64,000 nt of DNA from JAIBAJ01 sp965284645 (GTDB lineage Bacteria > Bacteroidota > Bacteroidia > JAIBAJ01), in the NCBI GenBank assembly GCA_965284645.1, contig OZ260106.1, positions 3,906,001 to 3,970,000 on the forward strand. The letters run 5' to 3'. Below the pieces are notes generated by a model. That model did not search any database. It worked only from the letters and a program-made list of their open reading frames with translations, and was not told where the DNA came from. Within the stretch, counting starts at the first letter, position 1, and each line of letters starts with the position of its first letter. The position numbers and the translations under genes were made by a program. This document shows, piece after piece, positions 18,067 to 26,602 of the stretch.

Positions 18067-18384
18067 ATGAGAGAAATTACCCCTCAGGAATTAAAAGCCT
18101 GGTTGGATGAAGGAAAAAATATCCAATTGATTGATGTAAGGGAAGAATATGAACGTGAAGTATCAAACATTGGCGGAAACCATATTCCTATGGGCCAAAT
18201 CATGACCCGCACCGAAGAAATCGACCGCGACAAAGAAGTGGTGGTTTATTGCCGAAGTGGAGGCCGTTCGGGTGTTATCGTACAACAACTCGGATCCGTT
18301 TTAGGTTTAGACAACCTTATTAACCTTAAAGGAGGCATGCAAGGCTGGAAAGCCAATATTGACCCTAGTATTCAAGTCGCTTAA
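18067..18384 (+). CDS. Single-domain rhodanese
   Basis: 105 residues from the ATG at 18067, four bases after the comA stop. An upstream ATG at 18043 would overlap comA by 20 bases and add eight residues not typical of the family, so I prefer 18067. The fold is a complete rhodanese: ITPQELKAWLDEG, LIDVREEYE, and the active loop VVVYCRSGGRSG with the persulfide Cys, then LKGGMQGWK. Such proteins carry sulfane sulfur. Its position behind comA hints at sulfur metabolism but does not prove a shared pathway. Confidence 0.92.
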   Translation: MREITPQELKAWLDEGKNIQLIDVREEYEREVSNIGGNHIPMGQIMTRTEEIDRDKEVVVYCRSGGRSGVIVQQLGSVLGLDNLINLKGGMQGWKANIDPSIQVA

Positions 18385-18396
18385 TCTATTTCAGTT

Positions 18397-19023
18397 TTGA
18401 ACAGCCTTATTGATTTTATTCTGCACATCGACAAACATTTGTTCGAAATCGTGCAACAATACCAAAGTTGGACCTATGGTATTCTCTTTCTTATCGTTTT
18501 TGCCGAAACAGGCCTAATCGTTACTCCTTTCCTTCCGGGCGATAGCTTATTGTTTGCTGCAGGTACTTTGGCAGGAGCAGGCCAACTTAACCCTGTCGTA
18601 ATTATTGGCTTGTTATTCATTGCCGCTTTTACAGGCGACCAAACCAACTATTTCGTAGGTAACTACATCGGGCCCAAGGTATTCGACATGAATATCCGGT
18701 TCCTGAAAAAGGAATACCTCATGCAAACCCACGAATTTTACGAAAAACATGGAGGTAAAACCGTCATCATTGCCCGTTTTATGCCCATCATCCGCACCTT
18801 TGCACCCTTTGTTGCCGGTGTAGGTAGCATGACTTACAAAAAGTTCATCACATTTAGTATCCTAGGCAACCTATTGTGGATCAACCTCTTTGTTTGGTTA
18901 GGCTTTTTGTTCGGAAACTTAGATTTTGTAAAAAACAATTTTTCCCTGTTTACCTTAGGAATCATTGGTATTTCAGTGATGCCAATGGCTATAGGAATTA
19001 TCCGGGCAAAATTGGGTAAATAG
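18397..19023 (+). CDS. DedA-family membrane protein
   Basis: 208 residues with about five membrane helices. DedA/SNARE-associated (VTT) signatures are present: FAETGLIVTPFLPGDSLLFAAGTLAG, GDQTNYFVGNYIGPKVF, and IIARFMPIIRTFAPFVAGVGSM, which carries the conserved Arg residues. Members flip or carry polyprenyl phosphate or phosphatidylethanolamine across the inner membrane. The start is TTG, 12 bases after the rhodanese stop, so it probably belongs to the same transcript. The exact lipid substrate of this member is unknown. Confidence 0.9.
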   Translation: MNSLIDFILHIDKHLFEIVQQYQSWTYGILFLIVFAETGLIVTPFLPGDSLLFAAGTLAGAGQLNPVVIIGLLFIAAFTGDQTNYFVGNYIGPKVFDMNIRFLKKEYLMQTHEFYEKHGGKTVIIARFMPIIRTFAPFVAGVGSMTYKKFITFSILGNLLWINLFVWLGFLFGNLDFVKNNFSLFTLGIIGISVMPMAIGIIRAKLGK

Positions 19024-19050
19024 GCATTTTTCATTTCTTGTTTTTCTGGG

Positions 19051-19058
19051 TAATTTTG
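19051..19058 (+). promoter_or_regulatory. Candidate -7 box for trhO
   Basis: TAATTTTG matches the TAnnTTTG consensus exactly and sits 27 bases before the trhO ATG. I found no TTG at the proper -33 distance, so this is weaker than the promoter at 15824. Confidence 0.4.
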
Positions 19059-19085
19059 CCTTTCACTTCGTATCTCGTTTGAAGC

Positions 19086-20111
19086 ATGCAACTTCACAAC
19101 AAAGTCAATAAGGAAGTTTTAAAAGAACGCCTTAAACAGGAGCCGTTTAAACGACGTACCCTTTCTTTTTATCGCTACGTAATCATTGCCGATACCCAGG
19201 CCATGCGCGACCGCCTCTACCTGATGTGGAATGAATTGGGTGTATTTGGCCGTGTGTATATCGCCCGCGAAGGCATCAATGCCCAAATTTCTGTTCCCGA
19301 ACATAACTGGGATGCCTTTGTAGACCAATTGTATGCGTTTGAAGAATTCAAGCAGGTGCCGTTCAAAATAGCGGTGGAAGACGATGGTAAATCCTTCTAC
19401 AAACTTATTGTACGCATACGCGAGCGAATTGTAGCCGACGGTTTGCCCGATGATGCCTATGATGTTACCAATGTAGGCACCCATCTCGATGCCGAAAGTT
19501 GGAACCAAGCTATGGAAACACCCGGAACGGTGGTGGTGGATATGCGAAACCACTACGAAAGCGAAGTTGGCCATTTCGAAGGTGCCCTTTTACCCGATGC
19601 CGACACCTTTAAACAGGAGTTGGAAATGGTAACCGACCTGCTCAAAGGAAAAGAATCCGAGAAAGTACTCCTGTATTGCACCGGTGGAATCCGTTGCGAA
19701 AAAGCAAGTGCATATCTACGGCATCAAGGCTTTCAAGATGTAAACCAACTCCATGGTGGAATTATCGCCTATGCCCAACAAATCAAGGAAAAAGGACTAC
19801 CTTCCAAGTTTCACGGTAAAAATTTTGTATTCGACGAAAGGTTAGGCGAGCGCATTACCGACGAAATCATTAGCAACTGCCATCAATGCGGCAACCCTTG
19901 CGACACCCATACCAACTGTGCCAATCCCGACTGCCATTTATTGTTCATCCAATGTGCAGATTGTGCCGAAAAATACCAAGGCTGTTGCACACCAGCTTGT
20001 CAGAGCATCATTCAATTGCCTCTTGAAGAGCAAATTGCCCTGCGAAAAGGCAAAACCAAAGAAAATGCCCATGCCGTTTACAAAAGTAGGTTGAGACCTA
20101 AATTGTTCTAA
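19086..20111 (+). CDS. trhO: tRNA uridine(34) hydroxylase, rhodanese-related (TrhO/YceA)
   Basis: 341 residues. The N-terminal acylphosphatase-like domain (residues about 20-110, FGRVYIAREGINAQISVPE) is followed by a rhodanese domain with the active Cys in VLLYCTGGIRCEKASAYL (about 198-215). The C-terminal tail is rich in Cys (CHQCGNPCDTHTNC.., CADCAEKYQGCCTPAC) and probably binds zinc. TrhO makes 5-hydroxyuridine at position 34 of tRNA with oxygen, the first step to cmo5U/mcmo5U-type wobble modification. It follows DedA by 62 bases and is preceded by its own -7 box. Confidence 0.92.
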   Translation: MQLHNKVNKEVLKERLKQEPFKRRTLSFYRYVIIADTQAMRDRLYLMWNELGVFGRVYIAREGINAQISVPEHNWDAFVDQLYAFEEFKQVPFKIAVEDDGKSFYKLIVRIRERIVADGLPDDAYDVTNVGTHLDAESWNQAMETPGTVVVDMRNHYESEVGHFEGALLPDADTFKQELEMVTDLLKGKESEKVLLYCTGGIRCEKASAYLRHQGFQDVNQLHGGIIAYAQQIKEKGLPSKFHGKNFVFDERLGERITDEIISNCHQCGNPCDTHTNCANPDCHLLFIQCADCAEKYQGCCTPACQSIIQLPLEEQIALRKGKTKENAHAVYKSRLRPKLF

Positions 20112-20131
20112 GTTTTTATTTCTTTTTATTT

Positions 20132-20273
20132 GGCGGGTCCCATTCGCCCAAAACCAGTCTACCCCTGATTAACCTGAAGTGCCAGGCGAATGGTCGGGCT
20201 ATTCGCTGCAAATCCTCGCGCCTTTCGCTGTCGCTTAGGCCGCTGTGGGTTTTCCGCTGCTATCCCTACCCGG
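20132..20273 (-). repeat. Dispersed structured repeat family A, copy A1
   Basis: In the orientation used to name the family, it begins GGCGGGTCCC and ends CTATCCCTACCCGG. The arms CCATTCGCC and GGCGAATGG form a perfect nine-base hairpin, and CGGGT near the start pairs with ACCCG near the end. It lies between the convergent ends of trhO and the lipase-like gene, directly followed by family B and C copies. Confidence 0.8.
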
Positions 20274-20356
20274 ACGGAAGAAGAGCCGAAGTGAAAATTG
20301 AACAATTGGGAGAAAGTTAAAGCAAAGTGAGAAATGAGAGAAGAATTGTTTTGTTA

Positions 20357-20521
20357 AACCCAAATTAATCAATAGGAGGATTTACAAATCCGAACTACTT
20401 GATTTAGTTGGGTTTACCCCTCCCGAAGAAATTTCGGGATAGCAGTTGTTGTCAATTTGGCCATACAAATTGATTTACAACTGGTTAATCGTTTATGCAT
20501 TTCTAATGCGTAATCTGGGCT
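20357..20521 (+). repeat. Dispersed MITE-like repeat family B, copy B1
   Basis: 165 bases with imperfect ends AACCCAAATTA and (as reverse complement) AGCCCAGATTA. It holds nested inverted repeats: CAGTTGT with ACAACTG around AATTTG with CAAATT, CCCGAA with TTCGGG, and a GGATTT/AAATCC hairpin. Other copies are at 26353, 32061 and 49595. No coding capacity. Confidence 0.8.
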
Positions 20522-20558
20522 AAAACCAGACAAGAAAATCCATCGCCCCCATTTATTA

Positions 20559-20700
20559 TACTAATTTTAATTTATAAATAGTCCAAAGGCTATTTGTAAA
20601 TTTAGATTGGCAAATGCCGAGGATACAGTATGTTAGTCCCAATTTTTCAAGAAAATGTGAGCCCAAAATTGGACTTTACATTATGTCCATTCGGTATTAA
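20559..20700 (+). repeat. Dispersed repeat family C, copy C1
   Basis: 142 bases closely matching 30661-30801 (by eye well over 80 percent identical). The ends are TACTAATTTTAATTTATAAA and CCATTCGGTATTA. It contains two hairpins: AATTTATAAATAG with CTATTTGTAAATT, and CCAATTTT with AAAATTGG. It follows B1 by 37 bases. Confidence 0.75.
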
Positions 20701-20903
20701 TTCACTCTCCGTTTGTAGTGAATTCGGTCTAGAAAGGCCATTTTACAGCAATCCTATCGAAAGGGAACCTAGGAATGCCATTTAATCCCCAAATTAATCA
20801 ATATTAAAGTGACTTTAGTATCTTTGGTAATCAACGAAATAGCAATCCATTGAAAAGTATTTCAGAAGCCCAAAGGGTAAAATGAAGTTGGTATGGATTG
20901 TGA

Positions 20904-21098
20904 AAACAACTTGCATCACACCAGTACATTCCTAATGACATCGCAGTCAAAAACCAATTTCTCGTTCAAACTCCTCCCAAACAAAGTAGAGCCGGAAAGG
21001 AGGTTCTTTCCAACATGCTCTCCGAAAAAGCTAAATCCTTTCTTTTAGCCAAAGAAACCATTATAAAGCAAAAACAAAGTAAGTTGGGCAAAGCCTAG
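20904..21098 (+). pseudogene. Possible gene remnant, 64 codons without a start
   Basis: The plus strand is open from just after a TGA at 20901 to a TAG at 21096-21098 and ends in a lysine-rich helical stretch (LSEKAKSFLLAKETIIKQKQ). The only internal ATG would give 27 residues. I do not recognise it; it may be a decayed gene end or chance. The 200 bases before it (20701-20903) hold nothing I can identify. Confidence 0.25.
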
Positions 21099-21101
21099 TT
21101 C

Positions 21102-22454
21102 TTAATCAAATACAGCCACAATTACGCCTTCGGTAGCAGAGCCATAATTGCGCACATACTGGGTGCGACCGTTGAATTCAAGCTTGGTTTTGTTTTGCGA
21201 ACCTCCCGGAAAAAACATATCGATCTTTTTCAAAAAGGTATTGATGCCTATGCTCGAAATAGTGCTTAGGTCGCTTTGGTTGTTGTTATTATTGTCGTAC
21301 AGAAAAAAGGCAATATTGGTTTGGCTAGCCGGACTCAGGGCCTCGGTGGAAAGCTCGTTGCCTGCTACCTGCAAATTATCCCTTCCGGCGGCCACTGCTT
21401 GGTTTGCGGCAAACACTGAAATCACCGCTTGGTTATTGTTCGAGGGAAATTGTCCCAAAGCCAAACCGGCAACAGAAAAAGCCGAAGGCAACATTCGCAA
21501 ATAAACCAAGGGGTTATGGCGAACAAAAGGCTCGCGGTAGTAATGAATAGTGCGCTCTCCAGCCTTGGCAATTTCAAATTCGTAATAGGTATTGGCTTGG
21601 GCATCCAAAGGGCCCCAGTTGCCTTTTGAATCGGTGGTAAAAGTAGCCACTGGACTTACGGAAGTTCGGCTTCCATCGGCTTGGTTTAGTTCAAAAACCT
21701 TCACTATTGCCCCTCCAACAGGTGTATTTTCGCCCAAAACTACCGCTCTGCCTTTTATTTCGAGGGTAGTAGTTGGTACCAGGGCGGTGGTACTGGGTAT
21801 TTCGCCATTGTTGAAGAATTTATACATTTCTTCGAAGGTTTGGGCCGAGGTAGCCACCTGATAATGGTCTAAACCTGTTAGCTTTACATTGGTTGCACCT
21901 GGAATATCGGCACCGCTTACCACCTGATCGTCGGTAGAATAAATATTGAGGGTTGGCACTTGCCCACTTGAACCAGCCGGAGCCGATTGGGCACCACTTC
22001 CGATATGCACATAATGGGCTACTTTGGCGGCATAGCTTGGATTGGAAAGATAGGAATAGCCGGTACCACCTCCAGCCGAATGCCCTACCAAATTCACTTG
22101 GCTAGCCCCTGTAACGGCCAACACCGAATTGATAAAGGCATCGAGTAATTCGTCGGTATTCCCTCCCCCACCGAAACTGCTTAGGGTATTCCAATCAAAC
22201 ACCCAGAGTTTACTTGCACAATAATTATTCGCCTGAAAGCGCATCACTTGGTTTACCCAGGTATCGCCACTTGCCAGCAATCCATGCATCATCACCACTG
22301 GTGTTACTGTATCGTTGCAGCCACTGGGCGGGGGTGGCACCACATTGCTATCGTTGGGATAAAGCGTCACATCGTTTAAGCTTAGCAAATCCGGATCGTG
22401 CTTACAGGAACCCAAGGCCAACAGGGCAAGGCAAAAAATGAGAAGTCTTTTCAT
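21102..22454 (-). CDS. Lipase-like alpha/beta-hydrolase lipoprotein
   Basis: 450 residues. A lipoprotein signal ends in ALLALGSCKHD (Cys about residue 17). An alpha/beta-hydrolase domain follows: TPVVMMHGLLASGDTW with the oxyanion-hole region, VNLVGHSAGGGTGYSYL with the nucleophile Ser, then STDDQVVSGADIPGA and LDHYQVATSAQ with candidate Asp and His. From about residue 215 a beta-rich accessory region follows (KGRAVVLGENTPVGGAIVKVF), resembling a carboxypeptidase-regulatory fold. It is probably an outer-membrane or surface triacylglycerol lipase or esterase. It is transcribed alone, convergent with trhO. Confidence 0.85.
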   Translation of the reverse strand: MKRLLIFCLALLALGSCKHDPDLLSLNDVTLYPNDSNVVPPPPSGCNDTVTPVVMMHGLLASGDTWVNQVMRFQANNYCASKLWVFDWNTLSSFGGGGNTDELLDAFINSVLAVTGASQVNLVGHSAGGGTGYSYLSNPSYAAKVAHYVHIGSGAQSAPAGSSGQVPTLNIYSTDDQVVSGADIPGATNVKLTGLDHYQVATSAQTFEEMYKFFNNGEIPSTTALVPTTTLEIKGRAVVLGENTPVGGAIVKVFELNQADGSRTSVSPVATFTTDSKGNWGPLDAQANTYYEFEIAKAGERTIHYYREPFVRHNPLVYLRMLPSAFSVAGLALGQFPSNNNQAVISVFAANQAVAAGRDNLQVAGNELSTEALSPASQTNIAFFLYDNNNNNQSDLSTISSIGINTFLKKIDMFFPGGSQNKTKLEFNGRTQYVRNYGSATEGVIVAVFD

Positions 22455-22654
22455 AAAATGGTTATTGAAATGAAAATCTGCATATTAATCAACAAATATA
22501 TCCAAGTTCAATTAAAACTAAAGAATTGTTCATAATAAGCATTAAAAAATCTACCAACCAATTGGGTAATATTTTCAATAGATATAAGAAGGAAAAAGGA
22601 ACTAAACATAGCCAAAACCCCAACCTGAAAAACCACAGCCCCGTACTTCACTTA
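22455..22654. other. Intergenic stretch with no recognised feature
   Basis: AT-rich leader region between the lipase-like gene start and repeat copy A4. I see no open frame, clear promoter consensus or hairpin. Confidence 0.5.
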
Positions 22655-22815
22655 CACCCGGGCACGAAGAACCCCGGGTAGCGATAGAGCGTGGTACCCC
22701 ACAGGGCTGCGTAGGCACGGAGCAGACCGAGGAGTACTAGCGAAAGCGCGACCTTTTAGGCCCAGTAAAATGCTTTATTCAGGGTACCATGATTATGGCC
22801 GAAAAGGGACCCGCC
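22655..22815 (+). repeat. Dispersed structured repeat family A, copy A4
   Basis: Opposite orientation to A1. The terminal hairpin arms are CCTTTTAGGCC and GGCCGAAAAGG, paired at 10 of 11 positions with a sequence unrelated to that of A1, while the closing CGGGT/ACCCG stem and the CGGAGCAGACCGAGGA core are kept. It sits directly after the stop of the HerA-like gene (minus strand). Confidence 0.8.
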
Positions 22816-22831
22816 AAAACCTAAAAAAAAA

Positions 22832-24376
22832 CTAAAACCAGCTTTTCCCTCTTTTCCCCGTTGATTTTAAACCCAATACTCCCAGCAATCCGCGGGTAAG
22901 CTCCCTCACAACGGTATTCGCTACCTGCCTCGCCATGGGATTCGAAGCTATGGTTTCAATAATGGTTTTGGGCTGATCCTGACCTTTCTTGGGTAGTTCG
23001 GCCTCGGTTTCTTGCTGTACCTGCATGGCTTGGTTGAGCTTGGCCTGCAATATTTCATACGCACTTTGGCTATCAATTTCCTGGTTGTATTTGGCCACCA
23101 ACTTGGACTTGCTTAAAATGGAATCCATCTCGGATTGGCTAATTACCCCCATCCGCGAACGGGGAATGCTCATGGATGTGTGTACCAAAGGCGTAGGACT
23201 TCCGTTTTCGCCCAATACCGTTACAAAGGCCTCCCCTATTCCTAGCTGGGTCAACAATTCGTCGGTTTTATAAAAATCGCTGCTGGGATAATTTTCGGCT
23301 GTAGCCTTGATAGTTTTGCGATCGGCTGCTGTAAACGCCCGCAAGGCATGCTGTACCTTCAAACCCAATTGTCCGAGTATGGAATTCGGAATATCCATCG
23401 GAGTTTGGGTGCAGAAAAACACACCAACGGCCTTGGAACGAATGAGGCGAACAATCATTTCCACTTGATCCAGCAAGGATTTGGAAGCATCGTTGAAAAT
23501 CAAATGGGCCTCATCGATGAAAATACACAATTTGGGCTGTTCCAAATCGCCTTCCTCGGGGTACGCACTGTAAATCTCAGCCAATAAAGCCAGCATAAAA
23601 GTAGAAAATAACTTGGGCTTGTCTTGGATATCGCAGAGGCGAATCACACTGATTTGTCCTTTTCCGGCATCGTCCATGCGCACCAAATCGTTTACATCAA
23701 AACTTACCTCACCGAAAAAGCGCTCGGCACCCTGTTGTTCAATTTCAATCAATTTCCGGAGGATGGTGCTGGTACTCGCCTGACTGATACTGCCATAACT
23801 GGCCTTTATCTCTTCCTTGCCTTCGTTGGTAAGAAATTGCAAGGTTTTTCTGAAATCTTTGAGGTCGAGCAAGGGCAATGCTTGATCGTCGGCATATTTG
23901 AACACCAAGGAAACCACCCCGGCTTGGGTATCGTTCAGTTCCAAAACCTTGGAAAATAAAACCGGACCAAACTCGGTAACGGTAGCTCTTAGTCGGGCGC
24001 CCGGCTCATTGCTCAAGGTTAAAAACTCCACCGGGTATTTCTCCGGATTCCAAGTTACACCAGTGGCAGCAGCTCTTTCAGTTATTTTTTCGTTTAGTGT
24101 TCCGGCTTGGGAAATACCGCTCAAATCGCCTTTAATATCCATCACCAGCACCGAAACTCCCTTTTCGCTTAAGCTTTCGGCGAGGCGTTGAAGGGTTTTG
24201 GTTTTTCCGGTTCCGGTAGCCCCAGAAATTAATCCATGTCGGTTGAAGGTTTTTAAAGGTGCGGTAACCTTGGTGCCGGGCAGGGGAATGCCTTCAAAAA
24301 CGGCGGTTCCCAATTCGATGCTTTCGCCTTTGAAACGATAGCCTTGTTCGATGGTTTGCTTCAGTTTTTCTTGCAT
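22832..24376 (-). CDS. HerA/YjgR-like ATPase (DUF853 family)
   Basis: 514 residues, matching the YjgR/DUF853 length. Walker A is GATGTGKT at residues 52-59; Walker B is CIFIDEAHLIF near residue 288. FCTQTPMDIPNSILGQLGLKVQHALRAFT (about 325-353) is the family's sensor/arginine region. The C-terminus has a helical Gln-rich segment and ends GKRGKSWF. The fold is an FtsK/HerA-type DNA translocase, but the cellular role of this family is not established. It starts from ATG four bases after the argS stop, so it is probably co-transcribed with argS. There is no NurA or other DNA-end-processing gene beside it. Confidence 0.88.
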   Translation of the reverse strand: MQEKLKQTIEQGYRFKGESIELGTAVFEGIPLPGTKVTAPLKTFNRHGLISGATGTGKTKTLQRLAESLSEKGVSVLVMDIKGDLSGISQAGTLNEKITERAAATGVTWNPEKYPVEFLTLSNEPGARLRATVTEFGPVLFSKVLELNDTQAGVVSLVFKYADDQALPLLDLKDFRKTLQFLTNEGKEEIKASYGSISQASTSTILRKLIEIEQQGAERFFGEVSFDVNDLVRMDDAGKGQISVIRLCDIQDKPKLFSTFMLALLAEIYSAYPEEGDLEQPKLCIFIDEAHLIFNDASKSLLDQVEMIVRLIRSKAVGVFFCTQTPMDIPNSILGQLGLKVQHALRAFTAADRKTIKATAENYPSSDFYKTDELLTQLGIGEAFVTVLGENGSPTPLVHTSMSIPRSRMGVISQSEMDSILSKSKLVAKYNQEIDSQSAYEILQAKLNQAMQVQQETEAELPKKGQDQPKTIIETIASNPMARQVANTVVRELTRGLLGVLGLKSTGKRGKSWF

Positions 24377-24380
24377 AAAC

Positions 24381-26168
24381 TTACATTCTTTCGGGAACTT
24401 CGATTCCCAACATATTCATTGATTTTTTTATTACTTCGGCCACTTTGGAAGCCAGTTCTAAGCGGAAAGTCCTAACTTCTTCGCGGGTTTCTTTCAGCAT
24501 GGGCACATCGTGGTAATATTGGTTGAACTCCTTGGCCAGTTCGTACACATAATTTGCCAATAGGGCTGGATTGTAGCTGTCGCCAGCCACTTTAATCACT
24601 TCCGGGAACTCCGTTAATTGACGGATTAAGGCCAGTTCTTTCGGTAAAATAGCCTCGGGAGAGAGGGTGTTTTGACTGGCTTTCAAATCGGCACCTTTAC
24701 GCAGAATGCTGCAAATTCGGGCATGGCTGTATTGGATGAAAGGACCTGTATGACCTTCGGTTTCGATACTTTCTTCGGGATTGAAAACAATCCGCTTTTT
24801 GGCATCCACTTTTAGGATGAAGTATTTCAAGGCACCTAAACCAAGGGTTTTGTACAGACTTTGGAGCTCCTCGTCAGTTTGGCCTTCGTTCTTGCCTTTT
24901 TCGGCTGTTTTTTCTTTAGCTGCTTCGATCATACCTGCAATCAAATCGTCGGCATCCACCACGGTACCTTCACGCGATTTCATTTTACCATTGGGCAGTT
25001 CCACCATACCATAGCTCAAGTGGAAAAGGTTATCGGCATAAGGCTTACCCAGCTTTTTTAGAATGGAGAAAAGCACTTTAAAATGGTATTCTTGTTCGTT
25101 TCCTACTACATAAATGCTTTTATCGAGTTTATAATCCCGATCTTTTTCGTTGGCCGTAGCAATATCTTGGGTGATGTAAACGGTGGTACCATTGCTTCTC
25201 AACACCACTTTTTGGTCGAGTCCTTCGGCGGTAAGGTCAATCCAGATTGAGCCATCTTCTTTTTGGTAAAACACACCTTTTTCAAGTCCTTCTTTTACCG
25301 TTTCTTTACCCAGGTTGTACACATCGCTCTCGTAATAGAATTTATCCGGTTTTATGCCCAGCCAGTTGTAGGTAACTTCAAAACCTTCGTATACCCAACT
25401 GTTCATGGTTTCCCACAGTTTTCTAACGTCCGGGTCATTGTTTTCCCATTTCACGGTTAAGTCGGCTACCGCTTGGGTGAGTTTACTTTGCTTTTCGGCT
25501 TCCTCCTTGCTAAGTCCGGCAGAAACCAGTGCTTCCAATTCCTTTTTGTAAGCATTGGCATATTCCACATAATAATCGCCCACCAGGTGATCGCCTTTTT
25601 TACCGGAAGAAGTTGGGGTTTCCTGTTTACCACTGTTCATCCAGGCCAGCATACTTTTGGAAATATTGGTACCACGGTCGTTGTACAAACAGGCATGCAC
25701 CACTTTATTACCCGAAACTTTGAGAATTTCGGCCATGGAATAGCCCAAAAAGATATTACGCAGGTGGCCAAGGTGCAAGGGTTTATTGGTATTGGGTGAA
25801 GGATACTCAATCATCACCACTGGGGCATTTTCGCCTGGTATTTTTCGACCGAAATCTTTGTCTTTCTGAATTTCCTGAAACACTTCCAACCACATTTTCG
25901 CCTTAAAGCTGAGGTTCAAAAAGCCTTTCACTACATTGAAGCGATCGATTACTGCGCTGTTTTCGAGCAATTTATTTCCAATTTCCTGGGCGGTGATTTC
26001 GGGTGATTTTTTGGAAAAGGCCACCAGGGAAAACACGGTTAGGGTGATATCGCCATCGAACTCTTTTCGGGTTTCTTGGAAAAGCAGTTTTTCGGCTGGA
26101 ATTTCTTGTCCATACAAAGCCTGAACAGCTTGTTGGGTATGAAGGGTAAGGATTTGCTTTAGGTTCAT
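24381..26168 (-). CDS. argS: Arginine--tRNA ligase
   Basis: 595 residues, a standard ArgRS. It has the N-terminal Add-1 domain (residues 1-90), the class I active-site segment EYPSPNTNKPLHLGHLRNIFLG with the HLGH form of HIGH near residue 135, and a KMSKS-region sequence GKMKSREGTVVDADDL near residue 400. The DALR anticodon-binding domain follows (HARICSILRKG, ELAKEFNQYYHDVPML) and ends GIEVPERM. It charges tRNA-Arg. Four bases separate it from the HerA-like gene downstream. Confidence 0.96.
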   Translation of the reverse strand: MNLKQILTLHTQQAVQALYGQEIPAEKLLFQETRKEFDGDITLTVFSLVAFSKKSPEITAQEIGNKLLENSAVIDRFNVVKGFLNLSFKAKMWLEVFQEIQKDKDFGRKIPGENAPVVMIEYPSPNTNKPLHLGHLRNIFLGYSMAEILKVSGNKVVHACLYNDRGTNISKSMLAWMNSGKQETPTSSGKKGDHLVGDYYVEYANAYKKELEALVSAGLSKEEAEKQSKLTQAVADLTVKWENNDPDVRKLWETMNSWVYEGFEVTYNWLGIKPDKFYYESDVYNLGKETVKEGLEKGVFYQKEDGSIWIDLTAEGLDQKVVLRSNGTTVYITQDIATANEKDRDYKLDKSIYVVGNEQEYHFKVLFSILKKLGKPYADNLFHLSYGMVELPNGKMKSREGTVVDADDLIAGMIEAAKEKTAEKGKNEGQTDEELQSLYKTLGLGALKYFILKVDAKKRIVFNPEESIETEGHTGPFIQYSHARICSILRKGADLKASQNTLSPEAILPKELALIRQLTEFPEVIKVAGDSYNPALLANYVYELAKEFNQYYHDVPMLKETREEVRTFRLELASKVAEVIKKSMNMLGIEVPERM

Positions 26169-26352
26169 TTTCGTGCTGGAAATGATTTGGAAAAAGGGAA
26201 AAATTCATACATCCAAATCAAGGTGCAAAGAAAAGCGTAAAAAGCTATTTTTTGATTAGGAAATGGAGGTTGTTTGAAACTTTACTTTTGGTCAGTTCAT
26301 GTTTTGAGTGGAGGGAATGTGAGGAACTGGGAGTCTGAGAAACTGCAAGTTA

Positions 26353-26502
26353 AACCCAGATTACGCATTAGAAATGCATAAACGATTAACCAGTTGTAAA
26401 TCAATTTGTATGGCCAAATTGATAACAACTGTTAAATCGGGGTAAACCCAAATAAATCAAGTAGTTCGGATTAATTAATCCTCCTATTGATTAATTTGGG
26501 TT
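26353..26502 (-). repeat. Dispersed MITE-like repeat family B, copy B2
   Basis: 150 bases with ends AACCCAGATTA and TAATTTGGGTT, the best-kept terminal inverted repeat of the family. It lacks the CCCGAA/TTCGGG hairpin present in B1 and B3 but keeps the central nested inverted repeat. It lies between the divergent starts of argS and sppA; the rest of that gap (26169-26352) shows nothing else. Confidence 0.8.
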
Positions 26503-26571
26503 AAAAATTGAAAAAATCTCGATCAAAATCGAACAGAAAAAGAAACCTGAAAAAGATTAAGTCGAAACAAC

Positions 26572-26579
26572 TACTTTTG
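26572..26579 (+). promoter_or_regulatory. Candidate -7 box for sppA
   Basis: TACTTTTG matches TAnnTTTG exactly, 23 bases before the sppA ATG. No clear -33 TTG at the normal distance. Confidence 0.4.
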
Positions 26580-26602
26580 CCACCCTAAATTAATCATTCA
26601 TT

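Noticed and set aside
22832..24376. HerA-like ATPase as part of a defence system
   Set aside because: It belongs to the widespread YjgR/DUF853 group, is coupled to argS, and has no SIR2, nuclease or NurA neighbour.
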